Counted from the first letter of the stretch, positions 1 to 10,911 are shown. The stretch is DNA of 64,000 nucleotides from Stomoxys calcitrans (GCF_963082655.1 NC_081553.1:150116990-150180989), one strand, 5' to 3'. Made by a program: numbers and translations. The notes: generated from the letters alone by a model not told the origin.

Positions 1-87
1 TAAGACAAATTTGTTCTCTCTAATTTTTTCCCTTACTTTCAATAAAATAAAAATATTAAAAGCATCTCCCTTTAAACCAGCATTATA

Positions 88-278
88 AAGGGTGATTTTT
101 TTGAGGTTAGGATTTTCATGCATTAGTATTTGACAGATCACGTGGGATTTCAGACATGGTGTCAAAGAGAAAGATGCTCAGTATGCTTTGACATTTCATC
201 ATGAATAGACTTACTAACGAGCAACGCTTGCAAATCATTGAATTTTATTACCAAAATCAGTGTTCGGTTCGAAATGTG
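88..278 (+). mobile_element. Mariner-like element, left terminal repeat fragment
   Basis: The segment starts with AAGGGTGATTTTTTT just after a TA dinucleotide (86-87), the target preferred by Tc1/mariner elements. It matches the left terminal repeat of the element at 53226 over its full 191 bases with no length difference seen. The repeat includes the transposase start region (MNRLTNEQRLQIIEFYY). After 278 the sequence diverges and no matching right end is visible, so this is a truncated copy. Confidence 0.8.
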
Positions 279-640
279 TAAGCAGGTACATAGTAATTAA
301 ATTTGGATTTCTTTCGGACAGCAAAATGTGAATTTTTTCTCTGCTTTCAGAAATGGCTTGATTGGAATTTGCTGATGATTTTGATGTTGTTCTACTTTAG
401 GATATCCAAATCCGGTTCGCTAGGACCATGTAAATATCCATAGAAGTGCAAGGTTGGTTTGCCAAAGAAATTAAAATCAGTTGTTTAACTCAAATTTTGT
501 GTCAGGTCTTGTGGTTGCTTCTTCATTGTAGTCATAAAACTAAACTTAACTCACACTAAAGTGGCATCTGAAGTTGAAGTTTTAAGAAGGGTAAGGAAAT
601 GTTTTGGTATTAACAGGCTTGAATCCGGGGATATTCCACT
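279..640. other. No recognisable feature
   Basis: AT-rich stretch between the mariner fragment and the first LINE-A copy. No ORF, repeat match or RNA gene was recognised. Confidence 0.5.
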
Positions 641-1935
641 GTCTGTAAAGGAGCGCGATTAGACCAATACTTACGTACGCCTCCGCAGTTTTGTGGATTG
701 CGATGAAGAAAAAGGGCAACGTAAGGATAATACAACAGGTTCAGAGGCGCAGGCGGAGCGATGAGGACCATGCCCACTAAAGCATTGCAGACTAGATATC
801 CGACCCACTGACACACACAGATTAAGTGTGAGGCAGCCACTGTGGCTATGAGACTTAAGGCGTTGGGAGAATGGATTGAGGATGGGAGCAGGTCATACCG
901 TCGCGGTATAATTGAGGCGAAGATAGGAAACCCGGACGGAAAAAAAGAGGTTTCCAATCGAATGCCTGCGATGACACTTGAAGTCGAGTGCAAGACATTG
1001 CTGCCGGAATCACAGTCTTGGATTGACGAAACTCTGGAATTGCCATATGGGAGATCATGCTATACAAATGGACAAAAGATAGAGGACAGAGTGGGCCTGG
1101 GATTTACATCGAGAACCGATGGATTGAGATCCGTTTTCGACTGCTTGACCACAGTTCGATCAGAGATCCTGCCGATCGCGGAATACTTGAAGTGTTCAAG
1201 CGATGACGTCGAGTGTGAACATCTTTAAGGACAGTTAACTCACCATCAGGACAATAACAACCAGAACAGTAAGGTCACGAACAGTCTTGGAGTGTGAGAA
1301 GGAGATAAACGCCTTCTCTGGGGATGACACAATCCGCATCGTTTTGGTGCCGGGCCATAGCGGAGTAAGCGGGAATAAAATAACATACAATTTGGCAGTG
1401 AAGGCCAGAGGATTGCCTTCAATAAACTTGGTTATCCCGAAGCCTTTCGGGTTGACGCATTCCGAGTTGAAGTGGTGCGTGTGCTATGAACGAAAATGTA
1501 ACTGTGCAATAGCGAAACGGTCGGCAGGACGGCGAGAATCCTATGGAGGTTCCGGAGAAGATCATGAGAAGGCAAGGCATTACGGAACACAGCACTACGA
1601 GCTTACTTATGCAAAATCGGTGTGGCAAGTGATAGCATGTGAGGAAGATGATGTTACGTTGGAGCATTTCCCATGTCATTGCCCTGCCTTCGCGGCTAAC
1701 AACATCGGCACTTAGGTGGGGACACAATACCAGACATGAACCAACTTTGGGGTTTGGTATGGGTAACACTTGAGGATTTTGTAATTAGAGCGAAATTCCT
1801 GACATAGATTTTCTTCTTCGACGTTACTTTTTATTATTTAGAGCGAACAACAAGCCGATTACTAGTTTAGGTGTAAGTCCATAGTGGCATGCGGCGGGTT
1901 AGTATTCGCACCATATTTTCAACCTAACATAACCT
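641..1935 (+). mobile_element. LINE-A copy 1, 5'-truncated non-LTR retrotransposon 3' end
   Basis: This is the 3' part of a non-LTR retrotransposon, called LINE-A here, which recurs at about eight places in the window. It begins near the end of the reverse transcriptase region and carries RNase H and the C-terminal Cys/His region. It ends in a CCTAA-type tail at about 1920-1935. RNase H placed after RT suits the I/LOA-type superfamilies; clade assignment is inferred. The abrupt 5' start is typical of incomplete reverse transcription. Confidence 0.8.
842..1715 (+). pseudogene. LINE-A ORF2 remnant: RNase H and C-terminal zinc-like region
   Basis: Two reading-frame pieces, 842-1228 and 1287-1715, cover the end of ORF2. 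The first contains the RNase H start (SCYTNGQKIEDRVGLG, the position of the family's TDGS-type motif). The second has the later RNase H motif around GHSGVSGN and the HFPCHCPAF end of the C-terminal Cys/His motif. Stops and indels separate and corrupt the pieces, so no functional product is expected. The intact motif order is clearer in copy 2 (4712-6596). Confidence 0.75.
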
Positions 1936-1950
1936 AGGTTAGGTTAGGTT
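1919..1950. repeat. Abutting CCTAA/TTAGG-like LINE tails
   Basis: LINE-A copy 1 ends in AACCTAACATAACCT on the plus strand. LINE-B copy 1 ends on the minus strand with a tail that reads AGGTTAGGTTAGG on the plus strand. The two tails meet at an AACCTAGGTT palindrome. Both tails resemble the ancestral insect telomere repeat TTAGG, which Diptera are known to have lost. Confidence 0.75.
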
Positions 1951-4440
1951 TATGTGGCAGTCTAGCCATCAGACTCACTTAGACGTTTTTGTCCATTGTG
2001 ACACCAAATAAGAAGGAAGATTCCTTCTAGTTCCTACCGTTGATCCATCCAGATCGCTTAAAAAAGCCAAAATAACTTGCGAATGTTCACATCCACTAAA
2101 TCAGACATGTTCTGAAAGAAATAAGAACCTAAAGTGAAACTCCTTCTAACTGCTAGTGCGGGACACACACACAGAAGGTGTTCTATAGTCTCTTCGTCTT
2201 CGATGATCTCACAGCTTCTGCAAAAGTCATTGCTGCCAACCTTCAGTCTCTCAGCAAGTTTTCCGATTAGACGTCTGTTCTTGCCAATGACAGCAATTCG
2301 GTACATCACTTCAAGTCTATATTAGGCCACATAATTTTGGAATGCTCACAGCCCCTCTTTGTGGCCATCTATCATTCGTTGTCCTTCGGGCCTGGTCCTG
2401 AAAACTTAGCTTACATGTCGCTAGAGGCATACCCACAGATTCCAGTATCCCTGGAATGTGTAGGATAGTCTCGCAAGCTCGCTCGCTTTAAAATTCCATG
2501 CGATATCTCTATGGCCCGGCACCCAGAACCTGTGAATTTCTAACAGCCATCTCGTTGAGAGATCTGCGATAGTAGAGGCGGGTTTTTGTGTTCAGAAATA
2601 CGTTCTCCAGGAATTTAATGGCTGCCTGGCTGTCTGAGAAGATATTAATGCCACTCGTCGTTATGACATTATATGTTAGCCATTCCACCGCTTCCTTAAT
2701 TGCAAGGATCTCCGCTTGATACACACTGCAGTTGTAGCGTAACCTTTTCGATATGACCAGTTCTAGATCTTTTGAGTACACCCCAAACCCCACATAATCG
2801 TTTAGTTTGGAACCATCCGTATAGAAGTCTATGTCGTAGATCCAATCGGTTCTATCAGGAGTAGTGGTACACAGTACTTTTTTTTATCAAATAGCGGCTC
2901 AGGTAGCGTGGAATTCAAACTGCCTGGAACATCGGATATTGTATCAAGGATAAAACAGTGCCCGTGGCCGCCACATGACCAATGAGAAAGCTCCCTTAAC
3001 CTCACAGTGGTCGCTGCAATTTGTCTTGCATTCAGTGCATCAGATGGTGCCATCCTCAGTGCGGCTGTGATGCATAAGCAAGCCATCCTTTGGATCCGGT
3101 TAAGTATTGAGCAGTAAGTTTACTTTTAAAGCGCCGTTCACCAGACCACAACACCATATAGCAATATAGGTCTGACAACTGCAGTATATACCCAATACAT
3201 GACACGCGGTCTGAACCCCGATCTTTTGCCAATGGCTCTCTTGCAGGTGTATGGGCAGAGTTGGCTTTCTTTCCCTTTCCAAAATGTTGGATTTGTAGTT
3301 CAATTCCCTGTCCAGCAAAACACCCAGGTATTTTGCGCTTTATATAAATGGAACATTCTCCTCTCCCTAGGAGAAGGTTCCACAGTAGGAAACTTGTATC
3401 TCCTGCTGAAATGAACTACTTCTGTCGTGATCGGACTTATACATAGACTTCGCTGTTGCACGTAGAGCTTCCTGAAGTATATATCTAAGAGTGCTGAGAA
3501 ACTTTCCCCTAACCGCAATTACCACATCATCAGCATACGCGACCACTTTTACGCCTTTTTCTTCCAGAGACAATAATATATTGTTAATGACAGTACCCCT
3601 CCTTTTTAAATCCGCAGATCCCAAGCCTGCCGTAATGCATCATTTAGTAAGTAAGTTATTAATAAATTTTCTTACGGTAGAGTTGACGCCTAGAAACTCC
3701 AACTCCTTCATGATTGACGTCGGTTTTATATTATTGAAAGCACCATTAATGTCAAAGAATGCTACCATTGTATACTTCTTGACTGCGAGAGAACCCTCTA
3801 TGTAGCCGACTAGCTCGTGAAGGGCTGTTCCAGTAGATTTGCCTTTACTATATGCTTACTGCTGCCGCGACAGGCGATCTCCAGGGATCTTTGCCCTAAG
3901 ATATGTTTCTATCAACCTTTCAAGGGTCTTCAGTATAAAGGATGACAGACTAATAGGACGAAAATCTTTTGCCTTCGTGTGGTAGGGTTTTCCTTCTTTC
4001 GAAATGAAAAGACCTTCGTGTCCCACAGGTATATATGACATTCTGATACAAGCAGAGTTTATCTCCCTAAATTAGGGAACCAATCTATAAGACACAGCTT
4101 GTAATTCAACCGATGATATATCATCAGGGTCTGCCGATTTAAAGGAATCGAAACTTCTTATCGCCCAAAGGATTTTCGGCTCAGACACAATTTCCCTAAT
4201 AGCCTCCGACGAATGCATACCAGTGAGAACCATGTTGTTCGTCGGAGAATTTCCCGTAGAAATGTGTGCCAACGAGTGTTCCCTCACTAGACATTGTCCA
4301 TACATCCTCTGACTTCTAAATATAATGCCTTCTGAGGTTCTTCTTCCCTACAGAAGCGGTTTCAACCCGCGACTTAAGATTTGAAGGCGGCATATCTGAA
4401 TCGTGTGCCATATATAGGGCAGCCAGATTTATTTATTGTA
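1936..4440 (-). mobile_element. LINE-B copy 1, non-LTR retrotransposon 3' half
   Basis: This is a second non-LTR family on the minus strand. Reading from about 4440 down, it contains RT, RNase H and a terminal Cys/His motif, then a TTAGG-like tail at 1936-1950. The RT active site reads YADDVVIAV, close to YADDMAITV in the plus-strand copy at 50.1-51.1 kb. The 5' boundary near 4440 is approximate. Confidence 0.75.
2058..4305 (-). pseudogene. LINE-B ORF2: reverse transcriptase, RNase H, Cys/His end
   Basis: Pieces in order on the minus strand are as follows. 4305-4072 and 4041-3856 hold fingers/palm motifs (KAKDFRPISLSSFILKTLE). 3624-3367 holds the YADD catalytic motif. 3318-2829 is the thumb/connection. 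2793-2509 is RNase H, with the GFGVYSKDLELV strand, QAEILAIKEAV and FSDSQAAIKFLE carrying expected acidic residues. 2309-2058 holds a CRSCEIIEDEETIEHLLC-type motif. At least five frame breaks separate them, so this is a dead copy. The protein would copy its own RNA at the nicked target (target-primed reverse transcription). Confidence 0.75.
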
Positions 4441-4711
4441 TTTCAAAGCCGGCTGCTACTGAATGTTCAGTGCTTAGCGATGGAAGAAGAAAAATGCTTA
4501 CATTGAAAACTTACTCTTATGGCAATCGCAGTTGGGTACGTGTGTTTGTTGGTAGAAATATATGAAGTAGAGTAATTTTCTTTCTTGCTTCGCTACAAAT
4601 GAAAATACTCTCAAGAGCATTGTATCAACCTAAAAGACATTCCTTTTTGACAGACGAGTTTGGATGGTTCTAAACGAAATCGCGATCAAGGAAAGGAGCC
4701 AAATGCTGTTA

Positions 4712-6596
4712 CCGGGGTGGACCCGGTCCTTAGAGACTGGATAAACAGTATGCTAAGGAACAGGTTTATAAATTGTGTTTCCCATGGCATAAATATAAGG
4801 AAAAAAGTGGCACAAGGCACGCCGCAGAAGGGCATTTTATCGCCACTTCTATGGGTGACCACCATAAATGACCTATTACGGATGCTGACTGAGGAGGGAT
4901 TTGAACCCGTCTGCTACGCAGACGATGTTATAATACCTCTAAGGAGTAAGGATCCGAACGAGCTATGCAGAAGGGCCGAAAGGGTCTTGCTTATGGCATA
5001 TGACTGAACTAGACCCAGACGTCTCAATGTTAACCTGGAGAAGACTGAAATGTGCCTGTTCACGAGGAAGACGAAGGTGGGCCAATTTAACGCACCACGT
5101 TTCCTCAATAAGATGATTTCGATATCTGACAAGGTCAAATACTTGGGTGTGATCTTGGACAGGAAACTGAATTGGAAGTATCACATTCAAGAGCGTACTG
5201 AGAAGGCTCACAGATGTTGGGCACTATGTAGACGGCTCTACAGGAGCGTGAAAAGACCAATACTTACTTACGCCTAATAGTTTGGTGGACTGCTCTGGAG
5301 AAAAAGTGCAACATAAGGACCATACAACAGGTTCAGAGACCACGTTGTCTTGGCATAGTCGGAGCGATGAGGACCACGCCCACTAGGGCACTGGAGACTA
5401 TTCTAGATACCCGACCCATTGACTTACAAATTAAGTGTAAGGCAGCCACTGCGGCTATGAGACTTAAGGCGATTGGAGAATGGATTGAGGATGGGAGAAA
5501 CTCATACCATCGCGGTATAATCGAGGGGACGATAGGAAACCTGGAAGGAAGGGAAGAGGTTTCCGATCGGGGACCTGAGATGAACCTTGAAGTCGAGTGC
5601 GAGGCACTGCCGCCATCGGCACAGTCTTGGTTTGACGGAACCCTAGAATTGCTATCTGGAAATCATGTTACACGGATGGATCAAAGCTAGAATACAGAGT
5701 GGGCCTGAGGGTTTACATTGAGAACCCAGAGACTGAGATCTGTTTTGACTGCCTGACCATAATACGGTCATGCAGGCGGAGATCCTGGCGATCACGGAAT
5801 GCGTGAAGTGGTGTGGTGTTAACGCGAGGACGTCGAGTGTGAACATCTTTACCTACAGTAAAATTGCCATAAGGGCAATAACAACAGGACGGTAAGATCA
5901 CGAACAGTCTTGCAGTATAGGACGGAGATTAACGCCTTCTCTGAGGATGGCAAAATCCATCGTTTGGTTGCCGGGCCATAACGGAGTAAGGGGAAATGAA
6001 AGGGCAGACAATTTGGCGGGAATGCCAGAGGACTGTCGTCAATAAACTTGGTTAACCCGAAGCCTTTCGGGTCGACGCAGACCGAGTTAAGGGAGTGGGC
6101 GACGAATGCGCATGCAACAATGTGGAACAGCGAAATGGTCGGTAAGACGGCGAAAATCCTATGGGGGGATCCAGATCGTAAAAAGACGAGGCTATTACTG
6201 AAAAGAAGCAAGAAAGAGGTCAGTTTAGCTATTGGTATCATAACGGGACACATAGGACTACGAGCTCACTTATGTAAAATCGGTGCGGCAAGTGATAGCA
6301 TGTGTAGGGCATGCGGGGAAGATGATGAGACGTTGGAGCATTTCCTTTGTCATTGCCCGGCTTTCGCGTCCAACAGATACCGGTACTTGGAGGTGGAGAC
6401 GCAATATCAGACATGAACCAACTTAGGGGATTGGTATTGAAAACAATTTAGGATTTTAAAGTAGCACTGTACTCCTAACTTAAAATTTTTTTAAGAGGTT
6501 ACTTTATAGTTTTTAGAGCGCATATGTATAGGTACATGTCCATAGTGGCATGGGGCGGAATAATATCTGCACCCTCTTTTCCACCTAACCTAATCT
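4712..6596 (+). mobile_element. LINE-A copy 2, 5'-truncated
   Basis: This begins inside the RT domain at GTGGACCCGGTCCTTAGAG, a sequence shared with copies at 41.17 kb and 58.49 kb. It runs through RT, RNase H and the C-terminal Cys/His motif to a CACCTAACCTAA tail at about 6584-6596. It is the best preserved 3' half of LINE-A in the window. Confidence 0.8.
4732..6416 (+). pseudogene. LINE-A ORF2 remnant: RT, RNase H, Cys/His motif
   Basis: RT covers about 4732-5277 and includes the catalytic CYADDVIIPL (about 4912-4941). The thumb follows (KVKYLGVILDRKLNWKYHIQ) at about 5131-5190. RNase H starts near 5660-5720 and includes a GHNGVRGN-like motif near 5975. The last segment, 6048-6416, ends in CRACGEDDETLEHFLCHCP, a CCHC-like motif common at the C-terminus of these LINEs. 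Internal stops near 5006, 5277 and 5690 break the frame. The catalytic YADD is intact but the gene as a whole is not. Confidence 0.8.
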
Positions 6597-7850
6597 CGAA
6601 CATTTTTAGAGTATACTCCACTGTGCCTAAATCTTCAGTCAAAGCTTACCGAACTTATAAATTTAACAAAAATCAACGCAGCGTACTATTTACTGACAGA
6701 TTTCGGCCCCCAATCACTATATGTTCCGTATGAATTGCCTTAATACTGTATGGGGAATTATTGAATTCCAAAGAAAAACCGAAATGATTTCATTAGAAAT
6801 AAATATTTTAAAATGTGAATTACTCAGTTCGATCATTTCGGGGTCCTAAAATTGTATTTACGAGTACTTAAAATTTTCCATTTCATTGCTGATGTAATTC
6901 AAATAATTTGTAATTAAATATTAGTAATTATTCTTTGGAAACCATGTAATTGACTTAACTTCTTGAAACTAACAATAATAGAAAGCGTTGAATTTTAATG
7001 TCGAGCTGGAATATGTTCGAAAAATCACGGATAGATTTTAAATATCAAAATAAAAGAACACATCTAGACTTTAAGACAATTTTATAATAATATTTGTTCT
7101 ACAGATAAAATTGGAATTAAAATAATTAAACAAGTATTAAGAATAAATTCATATAAAATAATGTATTATGTACATTTTTGTGGAATGTTCGTCTAACGGA
7201 GCAATTTTTTTAAAAAGAATTCCATGAAGATTTTGCCTTAAAGAAAGTTTTAATATTTTTCTGTTTAAATAATCTCATATATTTATCTTTTGAAAATTAC
7301 ATTGCAATTCGTCATTCAAAGGGTTTTTTCATTAAAAATATTTATTGAAATTTCTCTTAAGAAAAATTGTAGGAAAATGTGGTCGTTTGAAATATATAAT
7401 CGAAGTTTTTTGATATCTTTTTTTTTAGAAAAAATAATTTTGAGTGGACCAGAGCTGAGCAACATTTTGTTTGTCATTAGGCAACATTTCACAGAAATTT
7501 TGTTGACATTTTGAAAAAAGTTGTTAAATTTTTGTCTACAGAAAACATCACTGAAGTTTAGTTTTGGAGTTTTATTATTACATAGAAAAAAATTAATTTA
7601 GTTATTGGAATTATGCCCAGATAAAATAGCAAAGCTAGCTACGTCGCTGGGTTTGGTACTCTGTTCGTCTTTTCATGTGAATATCTGTCAAAATTCATAA
7701 AAAGTGCGAATGTACACTTTATTATTAATTATGTAGCTAAAAAACGTGTTAAAAATTTCGACGACACAATCTCATAGTTGCACATTCACATTATCAAATA
7801 TTTTATCAATATAAATTTTTCATAATTAAGTTTGAAAAATTATTTTTTAG
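6597..7850. other. AT-rich presumed intron of the M13 gene, no feature seen
   Basis: No transposon similarity was recognised here. It ends with a pyrimidine-rich acceptor, TATTTTTTAG, at 7841-7850. The short ORFs are AT-rich and unsupported. A possible acceptor at about 6607 opens a 40-codon frame with no recognisable similarity. This is one of the few stretches not obviously derived from mobile DNA. Confidence 0.5.
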
Positions 7851-8235
7851 TTGTACCCATATCTATCATACTAAGACCGTACTTCGATTCCCGTCTGCCA
7901 CCATACATGCAATACGCGTCTATTGGCGTCGCTGTAGCAAAGGAGATTCTGCGTTCTGTGACGAAATCATTTGAGGATAAGGCGATGCGATGTGTTCCTA
8001 AATCTGTTAATATTTTCTCCAACTATAGTCGCATGGATATTTTAATACATTCAGGAGGAATGCAAATTTCGTACCATTCTATGTTATCATTGACAGGGCC
8101 AACTAAGGGAATGGCTCGGTTACCAGGATTAAATTTAACACCAACTCAAATTTTCTTTCTTGTTTCTGCTCAGGAGCTCTGCGCGGAATCGCACTATTCA
8201 GGAATCGACGTTCAATCTTTGGAGTTCGAACACAT
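7851..8235 (+). CDS. M13 (neprilysin-like) peptidase homologue, penultimate coding exon, zinc site lost
   Basis: The exon is bounded by a TTTTTTAG acceptor and a strong GTAAGTAT donor and is open throughout; it enters with two bases of a codon and leaves with two. Order matches the C-terminal half of M13 metallopeptidases: VPISIILRPYFDSRLPPYM aligns with the segment before the zinc site, YASIGVAVAKEILR sits where families have NYGGIGxVIGHExxH, a Cys and NYS follow, and LPGLNLTPTQIFFLVSAQELC matches the conserved LxNxQLFFLxFAQxWC block. Both HExxH histidines are replaced (K and R), and ENxAD reads DILIH. Known M13 proteins are mostly type II membrane or secreted peptidases. This one is predicted inactive, as are some insect paralogues. 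Upstream exons are presumably left of the window. The first ATG of the frame, at 7832, lies before the acceptor and is not the start. Confidence 0.8.
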
Positions 8236-8349
8236 GTAAGTATATAAGATATGTTACGTCATTTTCTTATATATAACAAGTTAGGACGGGGCTACACCAA
8301 ATTGGGTACATAGGCTAATAGCACGTCTACATTGAAATTTGTATGATAA

Positions 8350-9749
8350 ATGGACTCCAAAGACTCAACATCTGCGGTGGTGGCATCAGACCGAAGCGTG
8401 TTGTCCTCCCCTCCTATAGGTGTGGGTGCCTTGGCACCTGTAGTCGATAGTAAAGCTTCAAGTGCGCAACTAGACGTCAGACTAATTAATGAGGAGGAGA
8501 CGGATAAACCGGGGGTTGCACAGTTCGTTCCTAGACTTTAATTAAAGTTGTGTTTCTGACTCGGATTCAGACAGCGACTGTGTCAATGAAGCAGTCATCG
8601 CAGCCGAATCGAGAAATGAGGGCATCGGGATGACAGCAGAAGTGAGCGATGACTTTGCTAAGCTCACAAGCAGAGAGAAATCCGTCCGGTGCACGACGAA
8701 GGAGACAGAGGAGTATGTACCGGCAACGTTATGGGGCGAAAGTGCATGATGCTGGAAGGGATGGAACTGACATTCCAAGCACTTCTACGGAAGCTGAAAA
8801 AAGAATCAGATCTCCCGAAGAGCATAACACTGCTAAAATACTGAAGAAGAAAAAAAGCTCCCCGCTTTCAAGTACTCTGGGAAAACCAAGCCAGCTATCC
8901 CGCAATGGAGACTCCAGACAGTGTCCTGCGGAGGTAGACAAAGTTTGAACAGGAACGAAGGAAGCGCACACGGCCCCTGAGTCTTCATGAAGGGCTGTGG
9001 TTTCCAAAAGTAGGCTACAACCATCACGGACAGGGAAGATGGTTGCTGAGAATGGTAAGGAGCCGCCCTCTTACGCCAGACGGGCAAGGAACCACGACAG
9101 AGATGAGCTGACTTATGCAGTCATCAATATTGGCTGTGCGTCCGGTAGGATTCCACCAGATCATCGGTCTCAAGGGGAGGATCTGGTTAACGATCGGAGT
9201 TTTAAACATGTGTGGAACTCTGTAGAGGGTCCACCCATACAAATGATGAGCTGCGAGTTTAGAGGGGACATCTCTACGCTGCGTTTTGCGTCGGCGGAAT
9301 GTATTGATACCGTCAAACATCTCGTCAGAGATATACGCGCTCCCTGGGAGGGCGCAAAGCTCGACCTGATGAGAAAGGTGGACAACAATGAACTCACAGA
9401 GGCGATCAAGGGATGGGGCAGTAAATTTGCGACGGAACGCATGTTGGGATTCTTGGGCAAGCAAAACGAAGGTTTGGTCGCAGAGAAGTGGGAGGTCTTC
9501 CACAGGGAGGAGAAGGAGGAAGGAACTCTCTTTGTGGTTGGCATTGATCAAGTCTCCGTGACAAGTTTGGCTAAGACTAAAGGCATGGCGCACTACGGGA
9601 GCAAAGCGGTCCTTTTAAAGATTGCGAAGTTTAGGATAGGCAGAAGTTTTCATTCTGCGACATCAGGCCGTGCAGTGGGGGATGACTCAACGCTGCCCAA
9701 CAAACAGGGGGCCGACAACGAGACAATCACGGCATCCTCAATATTGTAA
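8350..9749 (+). pseudogene. LINE-A ORF1 (gag-like RNA-binding protein), broken
   Basis: ORF1 starts at 8350 (MDSKDSTSAVVASDRS), stops at 8541, and continues in other frames: 8649-8948, then 8997-9749. The last piece, 250 residues, carries the conserved block ELTYAVINIGCASGRIPPD through EKWEVFHREEKEEGTLFVVG. That block is also found in the copies at 39338-40099 and 46585-47127. ORF1 proteins of these LINEs bind element RNA. I saw no CCHC zinc knuckle here. A tandem 120-bp repeat follows at the C-terminus. At least two frameshifts make this copy non-functional. Confidence 0.7.
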
Positions 9750-10110
9750 AAACTAGGAGAAGCAATGATCCTAATACTAAAATACCAGGCAGTGCAGTGG
9801 CGAGAGATCCAACACAACCTAACAAACAGATACCCGACGACGGACCCATCACCGAATTAAAGATTCTGAATACTGGGATAGGTAAAGATCCTAATATTGA
9901 AACATTAGGCAGCGCAGCGACAGGAGACTCACTGCAACCCAACGAACAGGGAGCCTAGTCCCAAGCAGCCCATTTATTTAAGATTTGGAAGGCTAAGATA
10001 GGCAAAGATTCTAGTATTGAATCATCAGGCAGTACAGGGAATAGAAACCCAATAAAGCTTAATGAACAGGGACCCGACGATGGAACCATTACCAACTTAA
10101 TAGCCCATTT
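9630..10110 (+). repeat. Four 120-bp (40-codon) tandem repeats at the ORF1 C-terminus
   Basis: The marker GATCCTAATATTGAA recurs at about 9647 (degenerate), 9767, 9887 and 10007, an exact spacing of 120 bp. The unit encodes a 40-residue, Gly/Ser/Asp-rich repeat typified by GPDDGPITDLKILK and IGKDPNIETSGSA. Two diverged units are also present in the copies at 46.1-46.3 kb and 56.6-56.85 kb, so the number varies between copies. Confidence 0.8.
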
Positions 10111-10122
10111 ACTGGAGGACCA

Positions 10123-10600
10123 ATGATTGAGGTAATCCAGATAAACCTCCACCGCAAGCAAATCAGCAAGGGCAAGATTCATATTGCCTCAATTCAGGAG
10201 CCATGGACGACCCAGAACAAAGTTTCTGGACTGAATAATATCAACTACCAATTATTCTATTCTAACACTGGTACTCGGCCGAGGTCCTACGTTATTTGTC
10301 ATAAATTTGAATTATATGTTTTCCCCAGAGTTGTCAACGTCGGATACAACAGTGGTTAGACAGGGAGACGGTGGAGCATACCTATCATCGCTTCATCTAC
10401 CTTTCGACTCTCCGACACCGCCATCCACATGAAAGCTGCAACGGCTGTTGAGGAAAGCAAAACAGAAAGGAATCGAGGTACTAATAGATTGCGATGCGAA
10501 CTCTCACCACATTTCGTGGGGTAGTACCAACACTAATAAGCGGGGCCAAGCCCTGGCAGTGTATGTGTGCGATGCTCTCTTTGAGTATTTTCAATTCTCT
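10123..10600 (+). pseudogene. LINE-A ORF2 N-terminus: AP-endonuclease domain fragment
   Basis: The frame opens with MIEVIQINLHRKQ, then IHIASIQEPW, matching the first strands of the LINE apurinic-type endonuclease (QxNL...xxQEPW). After a frameshift near 10358 it continues with IDCDANSHHISWGST, the family's D-N-H-xxW motif. The domain nicks target DNA to prime reverse transcription. It is cut off at about 10600 by unrelated AT-rich DNA. Confidence 0.7.
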
Positions 10601-10894
10601 TAATATGTAAAAAATTAGTTTTTGGACTGAATTGTTGGTGTTCAACTCAAATATTAGTTTATACCTTATAAACATTTAATCAATAAAAAACACTGTTTTT
10701 AAAATAAAAACAGAAAAAAGATGCGTACACCCCAGCTCATGTTCATTCGTTGCTGTCTCAACAACGACTGAAACAAAGAACATAAGAATATGTGTGACTT
10801 GCCATCAACGCTACCATAAAGGGGCTGGTCATTCCTGATCTACACGATCAGCTAAGTAACATGCTTCATAAAATTAACAAGTAAAAGCGTGCTT
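10601..10894. other. No recognisable feature
   Basis: AT-rich spacer between LINE-A copy 3 and the mini-me-like element. It contains a short TGATC/GATCA inverted repeat near 10836-10850 but no coding or repeat match. Confidence 0.4.
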
Positions 10895-10896
10895 AG

Positions 10897-10911
10897 TTCG
10901 GCCGGGCCGAA
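10897..10911. repeat. GC-rich terminal hairpin
   Basis: TTCGGCC-G-GGCCGAA is a perfect 7-bp inverted repeat with a one-base centre, at the left end of the mini-me-like element. A comparable hairpin marks the right end of the neighbouring array family at 31146-31163. Confidence 0.75.

Larger units (their letters stand above)
8350..10600 (+). mobile_element. LINE-A copy 3: ORF1 and start of ORF2
   Basis: This is the 5' part of LINE-A, with ORF1 and the first portion of ORF2 (endonuclease). The start codon context at 8350 (AAATGGACTCCAAAGACTC) matches the minus-strand copies ending near 40265 and 47217. The element stops within the endonuclease region at about 10600, so RT and RNase H are missing. 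3' truncation is unusual for LINEs and implies a deletion or a later break. Confidence 0.75.

Noticed and set aside
6524..6733. Possible upstream exon after an ATTTTTAG at about 6607
   Set aside because: The 40-codon frame has no M13 similarity and no convincing donor, and it overlaps the LINE-A tail on its left.
9024..9593. 189-residue minus-strand ORF
   Set aside because: It is a shadow of LINE-A ORF1 on the plus strand, which has the conserved domain.
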